Assembly (NCBI RefSeq): GCF_018283455.1
Contig: NZ_JAAMTH010000001.1
Coordinates: 1,097,501-1,161,500 of the forward strand
Direction of reading: 5' to 3'
Origin: Planococcus sp. MSAK28401
GTDB taxonomy: Bacteria; Bacillota; Bacilli; Bacillales_A; Planococcaceae
DNA length: 64,000 bases
Part shown: in pieces, positions 10,019 through 17,978 of the stretch
How the letters are laid out: each line of letters begins with the position of its first letter
How positions within the stretch are numbered: position 1 is the first letter of the stretch
Notes under the pieces: generated by a model
Told to the model about the DNA's origin: nothing
Database searches by the model: none
Seen by the model: only the letters and a program-made list of their open reading frames with translations
Position numbers and translations under genes: made by a program

Positions 10019-11075
10019 GTTGCAATGAAGATAGGTCGTCAAGGTACGGAAACGGGAAATGCGTATCGATTTTCCCATTGATGCGTTTCGCCAGCAAGCG
10101 TTCGCCTTGGAGCCATTTTTGGAAATCGAACATGAGCGGCAAGCGGTCGGGGCCGATGGCGAATCCGACTTCCAAACTGTTTGGGAAATAGGAAGCCGTA
10201 TGCAAAGTACCGGAAGCGGTGCTGTATTTGGTGGAAAATACGCCCTGGTCCGAGTCGTTCAATAATCGAAACGCTGCGTATGCGTCGTTTGACGTTGTGG
10301 AATGCGTAAGAAGCGCTTCCTCGCGGCGTTTGGAATCGTCTATTTGGTAACGGTTTTCTTCCGATAACACTTCGAAATGGTTCGTCGAAACTGCCGCTTC
10401 CCGGACGATGACATTGCGCGGGGAAGTTTCGGCGACGACTGAACGTCCGCTCTTATCCAGCAACACATAGCTGAATGACCGGCGGTGGGGCAGTTCTTTC
10501 AATAAATCGACCGCTTCTTCGATTGATGCGCAATGTTCGAGGATCAGGCGTCCGATCATATTGCAGATAAACCCGTCCGCTGAATTGCGGCGGTTGATGA
10601 AATTATAGCCCATCGCCAGGCCCTTCTCATTGAGGCCATCCGTCCGTCCTGTAATTTGCATGGACGGCCCGATGGATGCATAGCCCCCGTCAGTCGGCTC
10701 GTACAAGGCGAACCGGCCTTCATAGCCTTGCGGTGAGCTGTCATAGTTGCGGACAAGGAAGTCGGAACGGCTCAGGATCGAACAGCCGCTGCGTGTATAT
10801 TCGATATAATAGCCGCCGAATTCGCGCAGCGCATCATAAAATGGCCATTTCAGGGCATCGGCCAAGCCTTCGATTTCTTCCCAGATGCGTGGGGCAAAAC
10901 GTTCGAGCATTTCGATGGCCTTCGTTTCATCCACCAATAGCTGCCGGCTGTTTTCGCCGCGCTGTATTTTTCGGTTCGGTAAAAGCAGTGAATCTCTTAA
11001 CAATTCCCCTTGATGATAGCCGAAATCATAATGGCTGCCGCGGAATTGGATTACGTCGCTATGGACTTTCTTCAT
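10005..11075 (-). CDS. C45-family N-terminal nucleophile hydrolase, paralogue
   Basis: This 356-residue protein is about half identical by eye to the product of 8930-9979. It shares FRGSHYDFG, WEEIEGL, SGCS with the nucleophile again at C98, LVRNYD, GRTDGLNE and MGYNF. It probably has the same self-cleaving amidohydrolase or acyltransferase chemistry with a different substrate. The gene is on the opposite strand and converges on its paralogue across a shared terminator. The start ATG lies 6 bases after AAAGAGGGATG. A cytoplasmic location is inferred because no signal peptide is visible. Confidence 0.85.
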   Translation of the reverse strand: MKKVHSDVIQFRGSHYDFGYHQGELLRDSLLLPNRKIQRGENSRQLLVDETKAIEMLERFAPRIWEEIEGLADALKWPFYDALREFGGYYIEYTRSGCSILSRSDFLVRNYDSSPQGYEGRFALYEPTDGGYASIGPSMQITGRTDGLNEKGLAMGYNFINRRNSADGFICNMIGRLILEHCASIEEAVDLLKELPHRRSFSYVLLDKSGRSVVAETSPRNVIVREAAVSTNHFEVLSEENRYQIDDSKRREEALLTHSTTSNDAYAAFRLLNDSDQGVFSTKYSTASGTLHTASYFPNSLEVGFAIGPDRLPLMFDFQKWLQGERLLAKRINGKIDTHFPFPYLDDLSSLQQKNG

Positions 11076-11142
11076 GTGGCATCCCTCTTTTTTATCTCAG
11101 TATCAAAAGAATACTAGAGTTTTGGGGAGAACAAAAAGAATA

Positions 11143-11167
11143 TGCCTGAAGCGTATGCTTCAGGCAA
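11143..11167 (-). terminator. terminator downstream of the B3/4-domain gene
   Basis: On the minus strand GCCTGAAGCATACGCTTCAGGC is followed by ATATTCTTTTT. The T-run is slightly interrupted. Confidence 0.6.
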
Positions 11168-11863
11168 TTAAAGGACGTAGCTTGTCGCTTCGCCGCCATT
11201 GATTCCGGTGAACATATTGCCGGCAGCAGTCAATAGCTGCAAGGCATTGTCGCGGTTCATGGACGGGCGGAGGTAAAACACATGTACCGCGTCAGTTGTT
11301 TGCGGGGTTACAGCAGTGCGCTTTGAATCGACGTACGGGCTGCCGAATGCGCCTTTTGCATCGCGTGTGACGATGATGTTATCGAGCGTATTGTCGCGGT
11401 TATTCAAGCCTTCATAACGGTCATCGGGCTTGCCGAGCGCGATTTCGATCTCGCCTTCGATTTGAGCTGTATCGTACAAACCGAGTGGAATTTCGTACTG
11501 AAGCGATAGAAAACTGTTCATATCGATCGCTGAATTGACAGGGACCAGATAGTTTTGTTTACGCACACGGCGGTACAAGGCTTCTGCAGAAGGCCGGTAG
11601 CGGTTCGGGTCGCCTCCGAGCGCCTTCCAGGCCAGCTTCCATTCGAGAAGGCCAGGGAAATCCGTTAATTCCTTATCGTCCATATCGAAAAATAATTGCT
11701 CCTGGAACAGCTGGAGACGCCCTTTTAACATTTGAGGTGAATCCGAAACGGTGATATTGTTATAATGAATAATGCCGATTTTAAAATCAGGCAGGATCTC
11801 TGTAATTTCAGGGTTTACGCGAAAGTCCACAGCAAACATCCTTTCCGTGAATAGTAGAATCAT
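11168..11863 (-). CDS. B3/4 (PheT-like editing) domain protein
   Basis: The product is up to 231 residues and matches the freestanding B3/4 domain found in the phenylalanyl-tRNA synthetase beta subunit. There, the domain binds tRNA and hydrolyses misacylated Tyr-tRNA(Phe). Recognisable parts are ALGGDPNRYRPSAEAL (about 85-100), an IDMNSFLSL stretch, and a C-terminal GxNGG loop. Stand-alone members are widespread but poorly characterised. They may edit mischarged tRNA, which is not shown here. M9 (start 11839) is an alternative start. It is divergent from queG, with about 30 bases between the starts. Confidence 0.8.
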   Translation of the reverse strand: MILLFTERMFAVDFRVNPEITEILPDFKIGIIHYNNITVSDSPQMLKGRLQLFQEQLFFDMDDKELTDFPGLLEWKLAWKALGGDPNRYRPSAEALYRRVRKQNYLVPVNSAIDMNSFLSLQYEIPLGLYDTAQIEGEIEIALGKPDDRYEGLNNRDNTLDNIIVTRDAKGAFGSPYVDSKRTAVTPQTTDAVHVFYLRPSMNRDNALQLLTAAGNMFTGINGGEATSYVL

Positions 11864-11895
11864 CTTACCATAAATTGGAGCAAGGAGTTATCGAC

Positions 11896-13041
11896 ATGAA
11901 CTTGGATCAATTCCAACAACAACTGGTTGCGTATGCCGCGGAAATCGGAATTGATAAAATCGGCTTTGCTTCGGCCGAACCATTTTTTAATTTAAAGCAT
12001 CGCTTGATCCGCCAGCAGCAATTGAATTTCCAGTCCGGCTTTGAGGAATCGGATGTGGAGAAACGCACGCGCCCGGAACTATTGATGGAAGAGCCGGTGA
12101 GCATCATTGCGATTGCGATTGCCTATCCTTCCAAAATGGAAGGGGCAACGCCTGGTGTCAAAGGGGCACGGCGTGGTATTTTCTCGCGTTCTTCCTGGGG
12201 CAAGGATTACCATGCGGCACTTCGGGACCGGCTGGCGCTGCTAGAAGCGTTCATCGCGGCTCATTATCCGGAAGCACGCACAAAATCCATGGTTGATACG
12301 GGTGAATTGTCCGACCGTGCCGTGGCAGAACGGGCCGGTATCGGATGGAGCGCGAAAAATACCAATATCATCACGCCAGAATTCGGGTCATATGTCTATT
12401 TGGGCGAGATGATCACCAACATCCAATTTGAATACGACGAGCCGATGGAAGATCAATGCGGCGACTGCCGTTTGTGCATCGATACATGCCCGACCGGAGC
12501 GATTGTCGAGGGCGGGCAGCTCAATGCCCAGCGCTGCATTTCGTTTTTGACGCAGACAAAAGGCTTCCTGCCGGATGAGTTCCGCTCGAAAATCGGCAAC
12601 CGGATCTACGGCTGCGACACATGCCAGACCGTGTGCCCGAAAAATAAGCGCAAAGCCAATCGCATCCATCCGGAATTCGACCCGGACCCGGAAATTGCCA
12701 AGCCTTTGCTTGAGCCGCTGTTGACTATTTCCAATCGGGAGTTCAAAGAGAAATTCGGGCATGTGTCAGGTTCTTGGCGCGGCAAAAAGCCGATTCAGCG
12801 TAATGCCATTTTGGCACTTGCCCATTTCAAGGAGGAGTCGGCAGTGCCCACGTTGATCGAATTAATGAAGACGGATCCGCGCCCGGTCATCCGCGGCACG
12901 GCCGCTTGGGCGATCGGCCGCATCGGATTAGATAGTGGAAGACAAGCGCTCGAACATGCACAGCAGCAAGAGAAAGATGAAGAGGTGCTGGCAGAGATCG
13001 CTAAAGGCTTGGCATTCTTTTCTGCAGAAACGAAAGGATAA
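11896..13041 (+). CDS. queG: epoxyqueuosine reductase QueG
   Basis: This protein carries out the last step of queuosine biosynthesis, cobalamin-dependent reduction of epoxyqueuosine in tRNA. Two [4Fe-4S] clusters are predicted from C188-x2-C191-x2-C194-x3-C198 and the later C240-x2-C243-x3-C247 set, with the usual DTGEL and GIGW segments before them. A C-terminal HEAT-repeat extension (about 300-380) binds tRNA. The ATG at 11896 follows AAGGAG by 9 bases, preferred over an in-frame TTG 21 bases earlier. The gene leads into trmL 10 bases downstream, giving a tRNA wobble-base modification pair. Confidence 0.95.
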   Translation: MNLDQFQQQLVAYAAEIGIDKIGFASAEPFFNLKHRLIRQQQLNFQSGFEESDVEKRTRPELLMEEPVSIIAIAIAYPSKMEGATPGVKGARRGIFSRSSWGKDYHAALRDRLALLEAFIAAHYPEARTKSMVDTGELSDRAVAERAGIGWSAKNTNIITPEFGSYVYLGEMITNIQFEYDEPMEDQCGDCRLCIDTCPTGAIVEGGQLNAQRCISFLTQTKGFLPDEFRSKIGNRIYGCDTCQTVCPKNKRKANRIHPEFDPDPEIAKPLLEPLLTISNREFKEKFGHVSGSWRGKKPIQRNAILALAHFKEESAVPTLIELMKTDPRPVIRGTAAWAIGRIGLDSGRQALEHAQQQEKDEEVLAEIAKGLAFFSAETKG

Positions 13042-13051
13042 GTGAAGAAAT

Positions 13052-13525
13052 TTGGGAATACACATTGTGTTATATCAGCCACTAATTCCGGCGAATACCG
13101 GGAACATTGCACGTTCTTGTGCGGGGACAGGGGTCAGCCTTCATTTGATCAAGCCGCTCGGATTTTCGACGGACGATAAAATGCTCAAACGGGCGGGGCT
13201 CGATTATTGGGAGCACGTGGATATTCATTACCACGATGGCCTCGATGAGTTATTTACAGCCTATCCTGACGGCAAATACCATTACATCACCAAGTTTGGC
13301 ACGAAGACCTACAGCTCGTTCGATTTTTCGGATACCGGGGAAGATTATTTCTTCGTCTTCGGGCAGGAGACAAAGGGCTTGCCGAGGGAATTGATTGATG
13401 CCAATCTGGAGCGGTGCCTGCGCATTCCGATGAACGAACATATCCGTTCACTCAATTTGTCGAATACGGCAGCGATCTTGATGTATGAAGCACTGCGCCA
13501 ACAGGATTTCCCGAATTTAAAATAA
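13052..13525 (+). CDS. trmL: tRNA (cytidine/uridine-34-2'-O)-methyltransferase TrmL
   Basis: This 157-residue SPOUT (trefoil-knot) methyltransferase modifies the wobble ribose of Leu tRNAs using S-adenosylmethionine. Motifs are HIVLYQPLIPANTGNIAR at the N-terminus, VFGQETKGLP around residue 105, and the C-terminal RSLNLSNTAAI knot. Length is normal. The start is TTG with a modest upstream AAAGGA site and follows queG by 10 bases, implying co-transcription. Both enzymes act at position 34, so the pair forms a small wobble-modification operon. Confidence 0.95.
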   Translation: MGIHIVLYQPLIPANTGNIARSCAGTGVSLHLIKPLGFSTDDKMLKRAGLDYWEHVDIHYHDGLDELFTAYPDGKYHYITKFGTKTYSSFDFSDTGEDYFFVFGQETKGLPRELIDANLERCLRIPMNEHIRSLNLSNTAAILMYEALRQQDFPNLK

Positions 13526-13530
13526 ACGAC

Positions 13531-13563
13531 AAAAAAGGACAGCGCGTGGGCGCTGTCCTTTTG
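13531..13563 (+). terminator. terminator after trmL
   Basis: AAAAGGACAGCGC-GTGG-GCGCTGTCCTTTT stem with flanking A and T runs. It may also serve the minus-strand small gene that ends at 13573. Confidence 0.9.
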
Positions 13564-13572
13564 CATTTCGCA

Positions 13573-13671
13573 TTATTGTCTTTTGTCTGTGCCTGGTTTG
13601 TCATCGTATCCAGCAGTGAAGATAGCTACCAAAAACGATACACAAATCCCCAAGATTAAGATCAAGTTCAT
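13573..13671 (-). CDS. 32-residue single-pass small membrane protein
   Basis: This short gene encodes MNLILILGICVSFLVAIF followed by a polar tail ending DKPGTDKRQ. It has one membrane helix (residues 2-20) and a charged C-terminus. It is supported by a near-perfect AAGGAGG ribosome binding site 9 bases before the ATG and by its own isolated position between two terminators. The function is unknown. The hydrophobic-then-polar pattern resembles small regulatory membrane peptides. No toxin-antitoxin antisense partner was seen. Confidence 0.65.
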   Translation of the reverse strand: MNLILILGICVSFLVAIFTAGYDDKPGTDKRQ

Positions 13672-13784
13672 GAATGACGACCTCCTTGAAATTTGCATCT
13701 GTGTTTAGTATAGCGTACCATCGGGAAAAATGAAATATGGAACCCGCTCGAAAATATGGACATTTTCCGTCCATCCGAAAAACT

Positions 13785-13812
13785 TGAAACTTTTTTGGAT
13801 GTGATGCGTATA
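13785..13812 (+). promoter_or_regulatory. sigma-W-type (ECF) promoter
   Basis: TGAAAC (13785-13790), 16-base spacer, CGTATA (13807-13812). This matches the B. subtilis sigma-W consensus exactly and lies 35 bases before the ATG of the 102-residue membrane protein gene. Confidence 0.75.
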
Positions 13813-13846
13813 TAAGGGTAGGAAGAAAAGGAAGGGATGAACTGAT

Positions 13847-14155
13847 ATGAAAATGAAGACATCCGTTGCACTGCTTTGGATTACGGGCCTTGCGGAGGCA
13901 TTTCTGGCCATTCCGTTCATCGGGGGCGGATTTGTGATTTCTGCAGGCTATGCTCCGCTCGGCATCATGTTCGTGCTGCATGCGATTACTTTGTTCTTTT
14001 GCTTTAAAGAATATTCGCCGAAGTTCGGCTCGATTCTGGGGATCATTACAAGTGCACTCGCTTGGATTCCGTTGATTGGTTGGGCGCTGCACTTATTGAC
14101 AGCGATCGTGCTATTGCTATCCGCAGCCATGTCCGGGCGTTCAGCTAGAGTTTAA
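13847..14155 (+). CDS. small membrane protein with ECF-type promoter
   Basis: This 102-residue protein has three predicted membrane helices (about 7-30, 36-52 and 60-93) with a short basic tail. No family is recognised. It is preceded by an AAGGAAGG site and a sigma-W-type promoter at 13785-13812, suggesting a role in envelope stress. Many sigma-W-controlled genes encode small membrane proteins. It is monocistronic, ending in the terminator at 14163. Confidence 0.7.
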   Translation: MKMKTSVALLWITGLAEAFLAIPFIGGGFVISAGYAPLGIMFVLHAITLFFCFKEYSPKFGSILGIITSALAWIPLIGWALHLLTAIVLLLSAAMSGRSARV

Positions 14156-14162
14156 CAAGAAA

Positions 14163-14188
14163 AGCACCGAGAAATCGGTGTTTTTTTG
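14163..14188 (+). terminator. terminator after the 102-residue membrane protein gene
   Basis: GCACCGA-GAAA-TCGGTG followed by TTTTTTT. Confidence 0.88.
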
Positions 14189-14249
14189 TGGGCAAATTTA
14201 AAGACGACGAGAATTGGTTTGTAAGCGGCGCTTTCGTTTAAGGCGCAAA

Positions 14250-14284
14250 AAATCCCCTGCATAGAAGAATGCAGGGGACTTTTT
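14250..14284 (-). terminator. terminator of the purine permease gene
   Basis: TCCCCTGCAT and ATGCAGGGGA pair around AGAAG, with an A run on the plus-strand left side that becomes the T-run of the minus-strand transcript. Confidence 0.85.
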
Positions 14285-15584
14285 AATGCGGTGCAATGAG
14301 AATCTGGATCGTGAACAGCACAGCAAAAATATAAAGGATCGGGTGGACGGCTTTCCATTTGCCTTTGAAGATTTTCATCAGCGGGTAAGAAATGAACCCG
14401 AGTGCAATGCCGGTTGCGATGCTTGAGGTGAGCGGCATGGCGAGAACAATAAGGAACGCCGGGAACGCTTCATCGAATTGATCCCAGTCGATTTGCTTGA
14501 CGGCGCCGATCATTAAGCTGCCGACGATGATGAGAGCGGGAGCGGTGATGGCGGCGACGCCGGAAAGCGAGCCTACGAGCGGCCCGAAAAAGGCGGCTGC
14601 GATGAACAGGATGGCGACGGTCAAAGTTGTGAGTCCTGTCCGTCCGCCTGCAGCGACGCCGGCGGAAGATTCGACATAAGCGCTGGTTGGGCTTGTGCCG
14701 ACCATGGCGCCTGCACTGGCGGCGACAGAATCAGCGAGAAGCGCTTGGCGCACGCGCGGCATTTTATTGTCTTTCATGAGTCCTGCTTGTTTTGCGACAC
14801 CGATCATCGTCCCGGTCGTGTCGAAAAGCGTGACGAGCAGGAACGAGAACACGACGCCGTATAGCCCGAATTCGGCGACTAGCAGGAACGCTTCGATGGG
14901 ATTCCAGACGATGATGCCTTCAGGAAGCGACGGCAACTTCATGAAGCCTTCCGCAAATGTCAATTGGCCGGTGAAGAAGGCAATGATGCCCGTTGCGATC
15001 ATGCCGAAGAAAATCCCGCCGTGAATGTTCAAGGACATGAAGATAAGCGTGATGGCGAGCCCTGCGAGCGTTAATGCGACAGGCGGCGAAGTCAGGTCGC
15101 CAAGCCCCACGAGATTCGCTTCATTGGCGACGATCAATCCACTGAGGCGCATGCCGATGAAAGCGATGAACAAGCCGATGCCTGCCGTGATGGCGTGTTT
15201 TAAGTTTTCCGGAATGGCTTCAATGAGGATTTTGCGCATCGAGGTTAATGACAGTGCGACAAACAGCAATCCGGAAACGAAGACTGCAGCAAAAGCAGTC
15301 GTATAATCAATGGCGCCGTCAGAAGCGAGCACCATGGAAGTGAAATATGCGTTAAGCCCCATGCCCGGAGCAATGGCGATCGGGTAATTGGCGAGCAATG
15401 CCATCCACAATGTGCCGATAACCGCTGCTATGATGGTGGCAAGAAAAACCTGGTCGAACGGAACGCCGGCAGCACCTAAAATCACCGGGTTGACGATGAC
15501 GATATACGCCATTGTCAGGAACGTCGTCATACCGGCAGTAATCTCGGTTCTGACGTCAGTTCCGTGTTCTTTTAACTGAAACAT
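14283..15584 (-). CDS. NCS2 (AzgA-type) guanine/hypoxanthine permease, PbuG/PbuO-like
   Basis: This 433-residue transporter with about 12-14 membrane helices belongs to the AzgA branch of nucleobase:cation symporters. It would import hypoxanthine, guanine or adenine. Typical segments are the N-terminal TEITAGMTTFLTMAYI, the NPVIL loop, FDTTGT (about 240) and GTSPTSAYVESSAG (about 290). Length matches B. subtilis PbuG and PbuO. The ATG follows a GGAGGA site. Upstream are a sigma-A promoter (15643-15671) and paired PurBox-like sequences, but no purine riboswitch was found. Confidence 0.93.
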   Translation of the reverse strand: MFQLKEHGTDVRTEITAGMTTFLTMAYIVIVNPVILGAAGVPFDQVFLATIIAAVIGTLWMALLANYPIAIAPGMGLNAYFTSMVLASDGAIDYTTAFAAVFVSGLLFVALSLTSMRKILIEAIPENLKHAITAGIGLFIAFIGMRLSGLIVANEANLVGLGDLTSPPVALTLAGLAITLIFMSLNIHGGIFFGMIATGIIAFFTGQLTFAEGFMKLPSLPEGIIVWNPIEAFLLVAEFGLYGVVFSFLLVTLFDTTGTMIGVAKQAGLMKDNKMPRVRQALLADSVAASAGAMVGTSPTSAYVESSAGVAAGGRTGLTTLTVAILFIAAAFFGPLVGSLSGVAAITAPALIIVGSLMIGAVKQIDWDQFDEAFPAFLIVLAMPLTSSIATGIALGFISYPLMKIFKGKWKAVHPILYIFAVLFTIQILIAPH

Positions 15585-15600
15585 GGAATATCCTCCTTAT

Positions 15601-15640
15601 AAACACGAACATTTTGAACAACACGTTTAATAATATTCGT
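15601..15640 (-). promoter_or_regulatory. candidate PurR operator (two facing PurBox-like sequences)
   Basis: CGAAC at 15606-15610 (in AAACACGAACATTTT) and its facing counterpart ATTCG at 15635-15639 (minus strand AAAACGAATATTATT) resemble the AWWWCGAACWWT half-sites bound by Bacillus PurR. They lie between the promoter and the start codon of the purine permease, where PurR sites are expected. This call is by eye only. Confidence 0.45.
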
Positions 15641-15642
15641 TT

Positions 15643-15671
15643 TTAATATCGGATGCAAGAGCTTTTCTCAA
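15643..15671 (-). promoter_or_regulatory. sigma-A promoter of the purine permease gene
   Basis: On the minus strand, -35 TTGAGA (15671-15666), 17-base spacer, -10 TATTAA (15648-15643). Confidence 0.55.
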
Positions 15672-15739
15672 TCTAGTGGCGAATAGTCGAAATTCCTTTC
15701 GACAATTTGTACAATGAAAAAGAATAGGAGGAGAATTGT

Positions 15740-16570
15740 ATGAATCTGACGATTGAATCAACAAAGACCTTACATAATGGAGTGGAAATGCCGCGTTTTG
15801 GCCTTGGCGTCTACAAGATGACCGATAAAGAAGCGGCGGTCGAGGCGATGGTAAAAGCGATCGAAACAGGCTATAAAGCGATCGATACCGCTACAGTGTA
15901 CGACAATGAAGCAGAAGTCGGGGAAGCAATCCGTGCAGGCGGCGTGAAGCGTGAAGAGCTGTTCATCACGTCGAAAGTATGGAATACCGACCAGGGCTAC
16001 GACCAGACATTGCGTGCATTCGAAGCTTCATTGAAACGGCTGGATATGGACTATCTGGATCTGTATTTGACCCATTGGGCGATCCCCGACACGTTCGAGG
16101 AAACCTACCGTGCGATCGAGCGGCTCTATGATGAGAAATTGATCCGTGCTGCCGGCGTTTCCAACCATCAGCAGCATCACCTGGAGAAAATTCTGGCCAA
16201 GGCCAATACGAAACCGATGGTCAACCAGATTGAGCTGCATCCGCAATTGACGCAGGAATCATTGCGCGAATTTTGTGCAGCACAAGACATTGTGGTCACT
16301 TCCTGGTCGCCGCTTGCGAGAGGGCGCCTGCTCGAAGATCCGGTGCTGTCGGAAATCGGCGAAAAACACGGGAAATCCATCGCGCAGACCATTATTCGCT
16401 GGCATCTCCAGAATGACTTGATCGTCATCCCGAAATCGGTGACGCCGTCGCGCATCGTTGAAAATGCCGATGTTTTTGATTTTGAATTAAGTGAAGAAGA
16501 GATGAAACAGATTTCAGCGCTCAACCAGGATTGGCGGAGCGGAACCCATCCGGACGAAATCAAGGTTTAA
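15740..16570 (+). CDS. aldo/keto reductase (AKR5-like)
   Basis: This 276-residue NADPH-dependent oxidoreductase has the (alpha/beta)8 fold and reduces small aldehydes or ketones such as methylglyoxal or 2,5-diketogluconate. Visible are the family signatures GLGVYKM, the catalytic Asp-Tyr pair in AIDTATVYDNE (about 47-57), the Lys in ITSKVW (about 79), the His of LTHWAIPD (about 112) and the cofactor-binding IPKSVTPSRI (about 234). It resembles B. subtilis YtbE and YvgN. It has an AGGAGG site and is monocistronic, closed by a terminator shared with the convergent pseudouridine synthase gene. Confidence 0.93.
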   Translation: MNLTIESTKTLHNGVEMPRFGLGVYKMTDKEAAVEAMVKAIETGYKAIDTATVYDNEAEVGEAIRAGGVKREELFITSKVWNTDQGYDQTLRAFEASLKRLDMDYLDLYLTHWAIPDTFEETYRAIERLYDEKLIRAAGVSNHQQHHLEKILAKANTKPMVNQIELHPQLTQESLREFCAAQDIVVTSWSPLARGRLLEDPVLSEIGEKHGKSIAQTIIRWHLQNDLIVIPKSVTPSRIVENADVFDFELSEEEMKQISALNQDWRSGTHPDEIKV

Positions 16571-16574
16571 TAAA

Positions 16575-16606
16575 AAAAGGCCAGCGAAGGGGTTCGCTGG
16601 CCTTTT
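16575..16606. terminator. bidirectional terminator between AKR and pseudouridine synthase genes
   Basis: AAAAGGCCAGCGAA-GGGG-TTCGCTGGCCTTTT, with A and T runs on both flanks. Confidence 0.9.
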
Positions 16607-16607
16607 G

Positions 16608-17453
16608 CTATTGTTTTGCTTCGATATCGATTTGCTGACCGGTAAATGGGTGTTTAAAAGCGATGCGGAATGCGTGCAGGAAGTATTCGCCGTCTTCAGT
16701 CGGCGGCCCTCCGTACAATTCATCGCCGATGATCGGGTGTTTGACGTGCGACAAATGGGCACGGATTTGATGCGTGCGCCCAGTCTCCAAAGTTAAATGA
16801 AGCAGGGAGCGGCCGTCTGCGCGGTTGATGACTTGGTAATGGGTGACGGCGCTTTGCCCGTTTGGTGATACGCGGCGGCGCGTAGCGTGATGGCGGTCGC
16901 GGCCGAGCGGGAAGTCGAGCGTCCCGGATTGCCCGCGGACGAGGCCTTTAACGAGTGCTTCGTATTCACGCTGCACAAGCTTTTGTTCAACCATCCGGTC
17001 CATGACGTTTTTGGCGATTGGATGTTTGGCCAAAAGCAACACGCCGGAAGTGCCTTGGTCCAGCCGGTGGATATGTTCGATATACGAACCGCCGGATTGC
17101 TGGGCGTAAGCCATCAAGCCGTTGATGAATGTATCATCCTGGTGGCTATCATTCGGGTGGGTGGCGAGCCCTTTTGGTTTATTGGCGATGATGAAGTGCT
17201 CGTCTTCAAATAAAATCTCAGGTTCGATCGATGGGTTTGGCTGGTACGGCGACTCAGCTTGGGGAATAGTAACAATCAATTGCGTCCCTTTGTCGAGCGG
17301 TTCCTGCCAACGTGGTTCTGTGCCGTCTTCAAGACGGACGCCTTTGGCCATGCGCAGTTCGTGCACGGTCTTTTTGCCGAGGCCCCATTCATTTTTCAAT
17401 AAGTCCGTGACGGTCATGCCTTGTTCCGGAATTTGGTAAGTCCAATTCATCAT
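16608..17453 (-). CDS. RluA-family pseudouridine synthase
   Basis: This enzyme isomerises uridine to pseudouridine in rRNA or tRNA. The catalytic Asp lies in HRLDQGTSG (about residue 130), with the GRTHQIRAHL motif near 222 and an N-terminal S4-like segment. The TTGKK-type start was set at the ATG-ATG pair (17453 or 17450), because GGAGG lies 5-8 bases upstream; a longer frame begins at 17492. Target specificity (RluD-like or tRNA) cannot be read from sequence alone. The gene is downstream of the thioredoxin-like gene but separated by a terminator. Confidence 0.9.
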   Translation of the reverse strand: MMNWTYQIPEQGMTVTDLLKNEWGLGKKTVHELRMAKGVRLEDGTEPRWQEPLDKGTQLIVTIPQAESPYQPNPSIEPEILFEDEHFIIANKPKGLATHPNDSHQDDTFINGLMAYAQQSGGSYIEHIHRLDQGTSGVLLLAKHPIAKNVMDRMVEQKLVQREYEALVKGLVRGQSGTLDFPLGRDRHHATRRRVSPNGQSAVTHYQVINRADGRSLLHLTLETGRTHQIRAHLSHVKHPIIGDELYGGPPTEDGEYFLHAFRIAFKHPFTGQQIDIEAKQ

Positions 17454-17465
17454 ACAGTCCTCCAT

Positions 17466-17502
17466 AAAAACGGGATCATGCGCGCGGCACATGATCCCGT
17501 TT
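17466..17502. terminator. terminator between pseudouridine synthase and thioredoxin-like genes
   Basis: AAAACGGGATCATG and CATGATCCCGTTT pair around CGCGCGGCA. On the minus strand it closes the bdbC-thioredoxin transcript. Confidence 0.85.
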
Positions 17503-17506
17503 CAGT

Positions 17507-17977
17507 TTATTTTTTCACGACTTCCTGGAAAAATTGTTCGATATTCTCTTTCGGCTGTGCGCCTGTCCAGCGGGCAACTTCCTGTCCGTCTTCATAATGG
17601 ACAAGTGTCGGTGTCGCTTCGAGTGCATAATCAGACCAGCCTTGCTCAAATTCGAGCAGGTTGTACTGCAACACATCGACTTCCATATCATCTGCGACAG
17701 GCATCAAGATCGGCGTTGTCTGTTGGCAGAATTGGCAAGTCGGGCTAAAGAAATAAACAGTTGTCGGCTCGCCGCTTTGGATCTGTTCATTTACGTCTTC
17801 TGGCAATGCGATGTTCTGGTAGTTTTCGTCATCGAGCTGATCGATGGTGGCCGGATTCAAATCATCCGTGCCGTATTGGTTGTCCGCCAGTTTCTCGTCT
17901 TGCGATTGATTGGTCAAGAAGACGATCAACGCAAAGATGGCAAGCACGACGCCGGCGATAATCAGCAATTTTTTCAT
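17507..17977 (-). CDS. membrane-anchored thioredoxin-fold protein
   Basis: This 156-residue protein has an N-terminal uncleaved signal anchor (residues 3-21) and an extracytoplasmic thioredoxin fold with C81-Q-F-C84 in FSPTCQFCQQ. The ATPTLV cis-proline loop is at about 134. It probably exchanges disulfides with the partner BdbC encoded immediately upstream, with only 1 base between the genes. The pairing suggests a thiol oxidase pair for secreted proteins, although the CxxC surroundings also fit a reductant. ATG start with a GGAGGAA site. Confidence 0.88.
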   Translation of the reverse strand: MKKLLIIAGVVLAIFALIVFLTNQSQDEKLADNQYGTDDLNPATIDQLDDENYQNIALPEDVNEQIQSGEPTTVYFFSPTCQFCQQTTPILMPVADDMEVDVLQYNLLEFEQGWSDYALEATPTLVHYEDGQEVARWTGAQPKENIEQFFQEVVKK

Positions 17978-17978
17978 C

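Noticed and set aside
11864-11895. preQ1 riboswitch before queG
   Set aside because: The gap to the divergent gene is about 30 bases, too short, and no C-rich hairpin motif is present.
15585-15739. Purine riboswitch upstream of the permease
   Set aside because: No conserved aptamer core was found; PurBox-like sequences account for the region better.
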